NCBI GenBank assembly: GCA_026985655.1
Contig: JALSQB010000224.1
Coordinates: 1 to 17,668 of the forward strand
Direction: 5' to 3'
DNA: 17,668 bases
Origin: Campylobacteraceae bacterium
GTDB lineage: Bacteria; Campylobacterota; Campylobacteria; Campylobacterales; Sulfurovaceae
The notes under the pieces are model-generated. The model did not search any database and was not told the DNA's origin. It saw only the letters and a program-made list of their open reading frames with translations. The translations under genes and the position numbers were made by a program. Numbering within the stretch: position 1 is the first letter of the stretch; each line of letters opens with the position of its first letter. Of this stretch, positions 11,646 to 17,668 are shown in pieces.

Positions 11646-14132
11646 ATGCAAAACCTCCCAATAAACCAAGTTATCCCCCCAATTAAAGAAAAACTCAATA
11701 GCCATCAAAGTGTAGTACTACAAGCCCCTCCAGGTGCAGGTAAAACTACGGCTCTGCCCTTAGCCCTACTCGAAGAACCTTGGCTTAAAAACAGACAAAT
11801 CATTATGTTAGAGCCTCGTCGTTTGGCTGTGCGTTCTTCTGCGTACCGTATGGCTGAACTCTTAGGTGAAAAAGTAGGTCAAACCATTGGTTATCAGATT
11901 AAAATGGAATCCGTACAGAGTCAAGCCACCAAAATTCTCATTGTCACCGAAGGAATTTTAACACGAAAACTCCAAGCTGACCCAAGTTTAGAAAATATTG
12001 CCCTAATAATTTTTGATGAATTTCATGAACGCTCACTTCATGCTGATCTCTCTTTAGCCCTAGCTTTAGAGTCACAGTCTATTTTACGTGAAGATTTAAA
12101 AATCCTCATTATGTCAGCAACACTTAACACCCAAGCCATCTCAAAACTCTTGAACAATGCCCCCATCATTCAAAGTGAAGGTCGTTGTTTTCCTGTGGAA
12201 TCCATCTACTTAGCGCCAAATACGCCTTTGCCCACCAAAAAAGAGTTACCTTTTGTCGTGCATCAAAAACTGATGTATATTTTGGCACATAATGAGGGAA
12301 ACATCTTAGTATTTTTAGCAGGTATTCGCGAAATTAAAAAAGTAGAACAGCTCTTAAAATCCACCATTTCAAAAGAGATTTACCTCTCAACACTCTATGG
12401 AAATCTAAGCAAAGAAGCCCAAGACAGAGCCATTAAATCCCCACCTAAAGGCAAGCGTAAAATAGTTCTTGCCACCAACATTGCCCAAACCTCTTTGACC
12501 ATTGAGGGGATTAAAATAGTTGTCGATTCAGGAATGCATAATGTCGCCGTATTTAATCCATTTTCAGGTATGAATAAATTAGAGAGTCAATTTATTTCTC
12601 AAGATTCAGCCACCCAAAGAGCAGGACGTGCTGGGCGTTTGAGTGCAGGAAAAGCGTATCATCTTTGGCATAAATCTAAAATACTCTTGCCACACGACCA
12701 AGCTGAAATACTCCAAAGTGACCTTAGCCAACTGCTATTGGAATTAGCCTTGTGGGGCAATCAAAACATCAATGAACTCTTATGGCTTGATTTACCTCCA
12801 AATACGGCACTCACCCACGCTAAAAAACTTTTAATACAACTTGAAGCCTTAGACAAAGAGGGTAAAATTACCCCCCATGGAAAAGCCATGAGCCATTACC
12901 CTATGCACCCAAGATTATCACATATGATGCTCAAAGCTAAAACTTTAAATCTTAGTTATGAAGCGTCACTATTGGCTGTACTTATTTCAGAAAAAGATAT
13001 TTATAAAAACAGCTTCTCTTCTGATTTAAAAGAGCGTGTTCAAACTTTACATGAGGTGCGTACTAAAAACACCTTAAGTAGCCAATATATAAACATCTCC
13101 CAGTGTCATACTTTACTCAAAAGTGCCAAACGCATAGAAAAAAACCAAAATGAAAACCTCAATACCCAACACCTAGGCACACTTCTTGCTTTTGCTTACC
13201 CCGATAGAATTGCGATGCAACGTTCGCATCAAAAAGGCACATACCTGTTAAGTAACGGTAAAGGAGCATCACTTCACCATGAAGATGAACTCTTTCACGC
13301 ACGTTTTTTAGTGGTAGCTGATGGAGCAGGTGACAATACCAATACCAAAATCTACAAAGCCATTGAGACAAATTTAGCTGATATTGAAACCAATTTAAAG
13401 ATGTATATAGAGACCAAAGAGCTAGTACAATGGAATGAAGAACAAGCACGTGTCGATGTTCTTGAAGTGCAGTCGTTAGGGGCAATTATATTAAAAGAGC
13501 GACAAATCAACAATAGCTCAAATGAAGAGATAATCGAAATGCTCATAGCAGAGCTGGAAGCTTTAGGACTCAAAGCCTTAAACTTTTCAAAAGAAGCCCA
13601 AAACTTAAAAGATAGAGTCAATTTTTTAAATCATCACAAGCTAGCATTTCCAAACTTTTCAGATGAGTACCTTTTGGAAAATATGGACGAATGGTTAGCT
13701 CCTTACCTCACAGGTATTACAAGCCTTAGAGCCACTCAACAGTTAGATTACCATAATATCTTATTGGCTCAACTTAGTTTTGAACAAAGCAAAATGTTAG
13801 ACAAACTAGCCCCCAAAAAACTAAAAGTAGCCTCTGGTTCTCACATCAATATTGACTACACAAACAAAGAACAGCCCATCTTAGCTGTCAAACTCCAAGA
13901 AGTATTAGGCACAAAAAACATTCCAACACTTTTAAATGGCAAAGTAAAAGTGCTAATTCATCTTCTCTCTCCTGCTCTACGCCCTATTCAAGTGACCCAA
14001 GATTTAGAAAGCTTTTGGAACAATGCCTATGAAGATGTAAAAAAAGAGATGCGAGGAAAATACAAACGACACTACTGGCCAGATGACCCCTTGGAAGCTG
14101 TGGCGACCAAAAAGACAAAGAAGTTTATGTAA
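11646..14132 (+). CDS. hrpB: ATP-dependent helicase HrpB (DEAH family)
   Basis: 828-residue SF2 DEAH/RHA-type helicase, close to the 800-820 usual for HrpB. Motifs: Walker A PPGAGKTT (28-35), LEPRRLAVRS (55-64), DEFHERS (124-130, the DEFH variant of the DEAH box normal for HrpB), SATLN (157-161), STLYGNLS (248-255), ATNIAQTSLTIEG (276-288), QRAGRAGR (324-331). Then come the ratchet-like helical domain and the HrpB-specific C-terminus ending in YKRHYWPDDPLEA, a reliable family marker. The exact biological role of HrpB is poorly known; RNA processing or turnover is presumed, and some family members are needed for virulence or stress survival. No Shine-Dalgarno precedes the ATG, and the -10 box ends 7 bases before it, so a leaderless transcript is likely. 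It is downstream of dksA with an apparently separate promoter. Confidence 0.95.
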   Translation: MQNLPINQVIPPIKEKLNSHQSVVLQAPPGAGKTTALPLALLEEPWLKNRQIIMLEPRRLAVRSSAYRMAELLGEKVGQTIGYQIKMESVQSQATKILIVTEGILTRKLQADPSLENIALIIFDEFHERSLHADLSLALALESQSILREDLKILIMSATLNTQAISKLLNNAPIIQSEGRCFPVESIYLAPNTPLPTKKELPFVVHQKLMYILAHNEGNILVFLAGIREIKKVEQLLKSTISKEIYLSTLYGNLSKEAQDRAIKSPPKGKRKIVLATNIAQTSLTIEGIKIVVDSGMHNVAVFNPFSGMNKLESQFISQDSATQRAGRAGRLSAGKAYHLWHKSKILLPHDQAEILQSDLSQLLLELALWGNQNINELLWLDLPPNTALTHAKKLLIQLEALDKEGKITPHGKAMSHYPMHPRLSHMMLKAKTLNLSYEASLLAVLISEKDIYKNSFSSDLKERVQTLHEVRTKNTLSSQYINISQCHTLLKSAKRIEKNQNENLNTQHLGTLLAFAYPDRIAMQRSHQKGTYLLSNGKGASLHHEDELFHARFLVVADGAGDNTNTKIYKAIETNLADIETNLKMYIETKELVQWNEEQARVDVLEVQSLGAIILKERQINNSSNEEIIEMLIAELEALGLKALNFSKEAQNLKDRVNFLNHHKLAFPNFSDEYLLENMDEWLAPYLTGITSLRATQQLDYHNILLAQLSFEQSKMLDKLAPKKLKVASGSHINIDYTNKEQPILAVKLQEVLGTKNIPTLLNGKVKVLIHLLSPALRPIQVTQDLESFWNNAYEDVKKEMRGKYKRHYWPDDPLEAVATKKTKKFM

Positions 14133-14202
14133 AAACAACAAAACGTACAAAATTAAATATTTTTAAACATAATTTAATATTTAAAAGGCTATACTTCAAA
14201 TA

Positions 14203-14237
14203 AGAGAAAAAAACCTCCTTAAATGTTTATTTTCTCT
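14203..14237. terminator. Weak AT-rich hairpin after hrpB
   Basis: AGAGAAAAAAAC (14203-14214) pairs with GTTT-A-TTTTCTCT (14225-14237) with one bulged A and a 10-base loop. It is almost all A-T pairs and not followed by a clean T-run, so it would be a poor terminator on its own. It lies 70 bases after the hrpB stop. Confidence 0.3.
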
Positions 14238-14251
14238 GTAATATATTTTAA

Positions 14252-14306
14252 CTTCAAAAATGATGCTTTCTTCCTTTTTTTCAATACTTACTTATCATTT
14301 TTGAAG
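14252..14306. terminator. Perfect 13-bp inverted repeat between convergent genes
   Basis: CTTCAAAAATGAT (14252-14264) and ATCATTTTTGAAG (14294-14306) are exact reverse complements with a 29-base pyrimidine-rich loop. It stands between convergent hrpB and the TerC-like gene, ending 6 bases from the latter's stop codon, so a bidirectional terminator or mRNA 3'-end stabiliser is the likely role. The heptamer GCTTTCT follows both arms (14265-14271 and 14306-14312). Confidence 0.5.
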
Positions 14307-14312
14307 CTTTCT

Positions 14313-15287
14313 CTACTCTTTCACCACTTTCTCATTTAAAGAGTGATACGTTGCAATCGCAATAAAGCTAATCCCAATTGTTCCCACAAGCAGTTCATTG
14401 ACAGGTATAAATATTTTCAGTAACATAATCCCTGCTAAGGCTAAGATAGCATAATGTGCACCATGTTCTAGGTAACGATATTCAGCTAAAGTATCTTGTT
14501 TTAACATATAAAGCGTCAAACTTCGCACAAACATTGCCCCAATACCTAAGCCTATCATAATGACAAAAATATCTGAACTCAAAGCAAATGCTCCAATCAC
14601 TCCATCAAAACTAAACGAAGCATCAAGTATTTCAAGGTAAAGAAACCCCATTATTCCACTGCGAATACCATTGGTACTAAAAACATCATCAAGTGAAGCA
14701 ATCAATGAGTAGAGTAAAACACCTGAAAAATATGCCAAAGCAATTTCATATGAAGTGGTCAAAGCAATTAACAAAAGTCCTACAAAAACGGAAAGTAGCA
14801 TCTGAATACTTGATATTTTTCCCATATGTGTAAGCAAGCTACTCTCCTCAATCACTGTTATCCATTTATCTTCTCGCTCTTCATCAAAAAGAAAATTTAA
14901 AAATACCATAAGTAAAAAAGCACCCCCAAAAGCAAAAATGAGTTTTTCTGTACCTACAAGTGTTTCATGGTAACGTGAAGCATCATTAAACGCCATATTA
15001 AAGGTTTCCCACAAACCTGTACCACTTGCTATGGCAACAATAACAATGGGGAAGAGAAATCTCATTCCAAAAATAGCCACTACCATGCCCCAAGTAATGA
15101 ACCTTTTTTGCCACTTCTCTTCCATCGTCTCCAAGACCTTCACATTGACCACGGCATTGTCAAAAGAGAGTGACACCTCCAAGACAGCCAATAGTGCCAC
15201 AATATATAAAGCTTCCACTCCTCCCATAAACAGTGCTAAAAGCAGACCGATAAGCGTTACAATAATTGAACTTTTAAAATATTTCAA
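14313..15287 (-). CDS. TerC / DUF475 family integral membrane protein
   Basis: 324-residue protein with about nine hydrophobic helices. It has the two internal signature segments of the TerC superfamily: EVSLSFDNAVV (37-47) in the first half and EILDASFSFDGVI (219-231) in the second, reflecting an inverted pseudo-repeat. The acidic residues E37, D43, E219 and D228 lie within membrane helices and are the expected metal-coordinating residues. The length and the FDEERE-type loop between halves fit the DUF475 branch. TerC relatives (Alx, MeeF) export manganese or help load metals into secreted proteins; tellurite resistance is the historical name only. The start is TTG at 15287 with a well-placed AGGAG (15294-15298). 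No in-frame ATG is close by, so TTG is the best choice. It is a single gene with no tellurite operon neighbours. Confidence 0.9.
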   Translation of the reverse strand: MKYFKSSIIVTLIGLLLALFMGGVEALYIVALLAVLEVSLSFDNAVVNVKVLETMEEKWQKRFITWGMVVAIFGMRFLFPIVIVAIASGTGLWETFNMAFNDASRYHETLVGTEKLIFAFGGAFLLMVFLNFLFDEEREDKWITVIEESSLLTHMGKISSIQMLLSVFVGLLLIALTTSYEIALAYFSGVLLYSLIASLDDVFSTNGIRSGIMGFLYLEILDASFSFDGVIGAFALSSDIFVIMIGLGIGAMFVRSLTLYMLKQDTLAEYRYLEHGAHYAILALAGIMLLKIFIPVNELLVGTIGISFIAIATYHSLNEKVVKE

Positions 15288-15335
15288 TTGTTTCTCCTAA
15301 TTTTTTATTTACAAGAGGAAGTTTAAAGGAAAATC

Positions 15336-15358
15336 AAAAGTTTTGCAATGAAACTTTT
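15336..15358. repeat. 8-bp inverted repeat in the divergent intergenic region
   Basis: AAAAGTTT (15336-15343), 7 bases, AAACTTTT (15351-15358). It lies about 50 bases upstream of the TerC-like gene and 150 bases upstream of the divergent unknown gene. It may be an operator for the TerC-like gene. The rest of 15288-15508 is AT-rich without recognisable riboswitch structure. Confidence 0.3.
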
Positions 15359-15464
15359 AAAAACTTTCCACAACTTTTACACAAATAAATTCAAAGCCCG
15401 AAATCCTTAACTTTAAAAAGATATTATTTTTCATAAAAAGAGTAATTAATTAATTTTTATCTTG

Positions 15465-15470
15465 TATAAT
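15465..15470 (+). promoter_or_regulatory. -10 box of the 477-residue gene
   Basis: A perfect TATAAT, 38 bases before the ATG at 15509, preceded by an AT-rich stretch and no clear -35. AAAAGGG (15497-15503) is a good Shine-Dalgarno for the same gene. Confidence 0.5.
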
Positions 15471-15508
15471 TGTTCTAGCAACTATTACAACTAATCAAAA
15501 GGGCTAGA

Positions 15509-16942
15509 ATGAATGCTTTTTCTCAAAAGCTACAACTCATCTATGGAAAACTATTTCATGAAAATATTGACAAATTTACCGAAGCATTAATCGACCATCA
15601 AAAGTTTGAGAGTCATAAATTTGAATTTGGTAGTGAATTACAAAAACGTCAGCAGTTTTTTAACAATAGAAAGACAGTATTACGTCGTTGGTTAAGTAAA
15701 GGCTCTACTTGCACCTCTGATTTTCAAAAGAGTTTCAACAACTATAAACTCAAAAAGCTTGAACTTTTTGGCTCACCCCTTTTTACTTTAGAGGATTTTC
15801 AAAAAGAAGATAACCTCAAAGCCTTTAATGAAAAACTAGAAAAATATTTACAAAAAGAGCGACAACTAGAAGTCCAAACAGACTATGCTTATTTGTACCT
15901 TTATGATGAAATAGAAGAGAAAATCCACTATTATCATATTAGCCAATGGGAAAAATCTAAGCAAGACAATGCAACAATTATTGTAGAAGCTCAAACTAAA
16001 AGATATAGAGGTAATTTCAACCTTACCCAAGATAACAATATTTTTATCACCTTGTTTATTGATGGAAATACCCAATACTTTCTTTTTCATGACAATCAAG
16101 ACAAAAGTTCTAACTATATTGTAGGAATGAGTATGGGTTATTTTGCCAAAGACAATAAAACACCCTGTTCACAAAAGGTCATTTTTAGCAAAGAAAAACT
16201 CCAAGAAAATACTTTAAGTTTACACTTTATATTAAATGAAACCCAAACCCTTAGTGCCATTGAAAATCGTTTACATCACCAAGAGTTTAATAAGAATCCA
16301 TTGATAAAATATGCTAAGAAATTCCAAAAATATCTCAACTTTTTTAATAAACTAAAGCAAAAAGAGTACCAAAGATATTTTTACCAACGTTTGGCTTTTC
16401 GAGAATTTAACAGTATTAATGCTCTTTTTAAGAAACTTGCAAAAGAAGAGAGCTACTATATTTATGATTATCAAGAAGCATTTTTAGAACTACTCTGTAC
16501 CGTTGAAGAGATCAAAAACATTCCCTTACAAATTGTTATGGAACTCAACGAGCAATCTTTTTTACTCCAATCAAACAAAAAAAGTTTAGCCATAAAAAAA
16601 AGACTCCTCAATTTAAAACATAAGGCAAACATTCAAAGCACCATTATCTTTGTACTTCAAGAAAATGAGCCATTTAGCCCTACCATGCATAAGTTATTAA
16701 GCCAGATGAAAAAATACAACATAACAGTAAAAACAATAGAGGAGTTCCCCATAGCCCATGAGGTCAATAGTCTAAATTTTAGTTTCATTCATCTCAATAG
16801 CAAAGAAGATTTTGTCTTAGCTGACCCCATTAGAGACAGTAAAGATGTCTATAAAATCTTCATTGATGAATTGACCATGGAAGAGTATCGTCTTGATTAC
16901 TACAAGATTTTAGAACAGAGTGATGATTGGACAATAGAGTAA
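15509..16942 (+). CDS. Protein of unknown function, three apparent regions (477 aa)
   Basis: I do not recognise this protein. It has no signal peptide or membrane helix. Residues 1-120 are helical and basic, with FNNRKTVLRRWLSKG (51-65) and FQKSFNNYKLKKLELFG (72-88), a spacing that recalls a small helix-turn-helix or helical adaptor. Residues about 125-255 look like an all-beta domain: alternating strands such as YAYLYLYD, IHYYHIS, YRGNFNLTQDNNIFITLFID, NYIVGMSMGYFAKDN, KVIFSK. Residues 260-320 are again helical and rich in K/Q/Y. Residues 335-477 look like an alpha/beta domain (QIVMELNEQ, STIIFVLQEN, ITVKTIEEF, NFSFIHLNSKEDFVLADP). The FVLADP and late NxSFIHLN segments faintly recall phospholipase-D-like or receptor folds, too weakly to name. 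It has its own promoter and Shine-Dalgarno and no co-oriented partner, so context gives no function. Confidence 0.85.
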   Translation: MNAFSQKLQLIYGKLFHENIDKFTEALIDHQKFESHKFEFGSELQKRQQFFNNRKTVLRRWLSKGSTCTSDFQKSFNNYKLKKLELFGSPLFTLEDFQKEDNLKAFNEKLEKYLQKERQLEVQTDYAYLYLYDEIEEKIHYYHISQWEKSKQDNATIIVEAQTKRYRGNFNLTQDNNIFITLFIDGNTQYFLFHDNQDKSSNYIVGMSMGYFAKDNKTPCSQKVIFSKEKLQENTLSLHFILNETQTLSAIENRLHHQEFNKNPLIKYAKKFQKYLNFFNKLKQKEYQRYFYQRLAFREFNSINALFKKLAKEESYYIYDYQEAFLELLCTVEEIKNIPLQIVMELNEQSFLLQSNKKSLAIKKRLLNLKHKANIQSTIIFVLQENEPFSPTMHKLLSQMKKYNITVKTIEEFPIAHEVNSLNFSFIHLNSKEDFVLADPIRDSKDVYKIFIDELTMEEYRLDYYKILEQSDDWTIE

Positions 16943-16971
16943 AAATTTTCTATTTAATCCTTTTTTCCTCA

Positions 16972-17391
16972 TCACTTCTTTGAGGGTTTCTCCTCTTTCA
17001 GCACTTTCTCACCAGCTTTTATCCAACCATTTTCAATGCCACCTTTAAGCTCATAGACATTTTCAAAACCCATTTGCATAAGCCCCTCACCCAATGCTTT
17101 ACTTCGTGATGCATGCGCACAATAGATAATAAATGGTGTTTTCTTATCTTTGATAAGATGCCCTACTTCAAAAAACCAATCAGCCAATAAGGGTTGTCCT
17201 TTTTCTGAAAAAAAAGTTATCTTCTTCGCCCCTTCAATAATCCCCGTCTCTTTCCACTCGCCCTCTGTTCTAATATCAATAACAGGCAATCCCTCTTTTT
17301 GTAGTTTTTTAAACTCTTTGACTTCAATGCTTTTAAACTCAGCGAAGAGACTCATGCTCAATAATAGTGTTGCTAAAATGATTTTTTTCAT
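16972..17391 (-). CDS. Secreted (periplasmic) rhodanese-like protein
   Basis: 139 residues with a Sec signal peptide (MKKIILATLLLSMSLFA, probable cleavage after A17), then a single rhodanese domain. VIDIRTEGEW (37-46) is the family's first motif and the active-site loop is C91-A-H-A-S-R-S97, a six-residue-type loop with catalytic cysteine, so it should carry persulphide sulphur. GGIENGW (117-123) near the end is the usual rhodanese C-terminal signature. Such small periplasmic rhodaneses are common in sulphur-oxidising or sulphur-reducing Campylobacterota, where they may act in sulphur transfer; the acceptor is unknown. A Shine-Dalgarno (AAGGA) lies 7 bases before the ATG. The stop lies 29 bases from the convergent 477-residue gene. 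The C-terminus (KEEKPSKK) is basic and probably disordered. Confidence 0.93.
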   Translation of the reverse strand: MKKIILATLLLSMSLFAEFKSIEVKEFKKLQKEGLPVIDIRTEGEWKETGIIEGAKKITFFSEKGQPLLADWFFEVGHLIKDKKTPFIIYCAHASRSKALGEGLMQMGFENVYELKGGIENGWIKAGEKVLKEEKPSKK

Positions 17392-17465
17392 CTTTTTTCC
17401 TTGTGTTGTTAAATGTCTTTCATTTGAATAATATCTAAACTAGTTTGTTTTTTCAAGCCTTACAC

Positions 17466-17668
17466 CTAACGAATCACAAACATCTTCTTAACCACCCACC
17501 AAATGCCATGAGCAACATAGCCCACAGGTCCATAGACGGTTTTCTCTTTTAAATTTACATCTAAGGGTGACATGGAAACAGAGCTTTGCATACTTTTCAT
17601 TTGACTCTCTATCATGTCTATTTCAGTCTGAACACGATTTACTTCACGTTCTATTCTTAAAATCTCTT
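17466..17668 (-). CDS. C-terminal end of a DUF4349-like protein (5' end outside window)
   Basis: The last 66 codons of a minus-strand gene ending in TAG at 17466, open to the window edge. It reads as a coiled-coil helix (EILRIEREVNRVQTEIDMIE, then SQMKSMQSSV), a short strand (SPLDVNLKEK) and a hydrophobic segment (YGPVGYVAHGIWWVVKKMFVIR). This order matches the end of DUF4349 proteins: envelope proteins with an N-terminal lipoprotein or membrane signal, a dimerising coiled coil, and often a C-terminal membrane helix. Function of the family is unknown. It lies 75 bases upstream of the rhodanese gene in the same direction, so the two may be co-transcribed. The fragment is short, so the family name is tentative. 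Confidence 0.65.
   Translation of the reverse strand, partial: EILRIEREVNRVQTEIDMIESQMKSMQSSVSMSPLDVNLKEKTVYGPVGYVAHGIWWVVKKMFVIR

Noticed and set aside
13159..13485. 108-codon minus frame inside hrpB
   Set aside because: Antisense to conserved HrpB sequence, no start signal, overlaps another shadow frame.
15288..15508. Possible manganese (yybP-ykoY) riboswitch upstream of the TerC-like gene
   Set aside because: TerC relatives in other phyla often have one, but the leader here is short and AT-rich, and the conserved purine-rich loops of that riboswitch are not visible.

Overview
The window is an AT-rich, gene-dense stretch of a bacterial chromosome. It most likely comes from a free-living member of the Campylobacterota (the Sulfurimonas / Sulfurovum / Arcobacter kind). 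I infer this from the low GC, the codon choice, the general look of the NadB, UvrC, DksA and HrpB sequences, the Aer/CetB-like PAS protein, and promoters that show a clear -10 box but hardly any -35 box. The genus cannot be fixed from the sequence alone. I see no IS element, phage gene, CRISPR array, tRNA or rRNA, and no gene-free stretch longer than about 220 bases.

Layout. Positions 1-1427 (minus) hold the 5' part of nadB, cut by the window edge. Just upstream of it, also on minus, is a 37-codon lipoprotein gene (1442-1555) that resembles LptM. Its start overlaps the start of a divergent pair: a DUF721/DciA-like gene (1547-1993) and uvrC (1987-3765), which overlap each other by 7 bases. Then comes a tight four-gene signalling operon (3946-8257): a stand-alone PAS protein of the Aer/CetB kind, a protein with two Hpt-like modules, a membrane-anchored hybrid histidine kinase with three receiver-like domains, and a single-domain CheY-like receiver. 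Convergent to it is a RhlE-type DEAD-box helicase gene (8276-9604). This shares a symmetric back-to-back promoter with a DUF1624/HGSNAT-like membrane acyltransferase gene (9666-10385). The latter overlaps the 3' end of an uncharacterised gene (10366-11007, minus). Next are dksA (11201-11590) and hrpB (11646-14132) on plus, a TerC/DUF475 membrane protein on minus (14313-15287), a 477-residue protein of unknown function on plus (15509-16942), a secreted rhodanese on minus (16972-17391), and the C-terminal end of a DUF4349-like protein (17466-17668, minus).

How the genes may work together. Most are single housekeeping genes: NAD synthesis, DNA repair, RNA helicases, stringent-response transcription control and metal handling. 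The one real multi-gene system is the PAS/Hpt/hybrid-kinase/receiver operon. It contains all the parts of a His-Asp-His-Asp phosphorelay: kinase H146 to receiver D567, Hpt H321, and CheY-like D56. The sensor module appears to be split off as a separate PAS protein, no DNA-binding output domain is present, and several modules are degenerate copies that lack their phospho-acceptor. This and the 477-residue orphan protein are the best places to look for undescribed biology.
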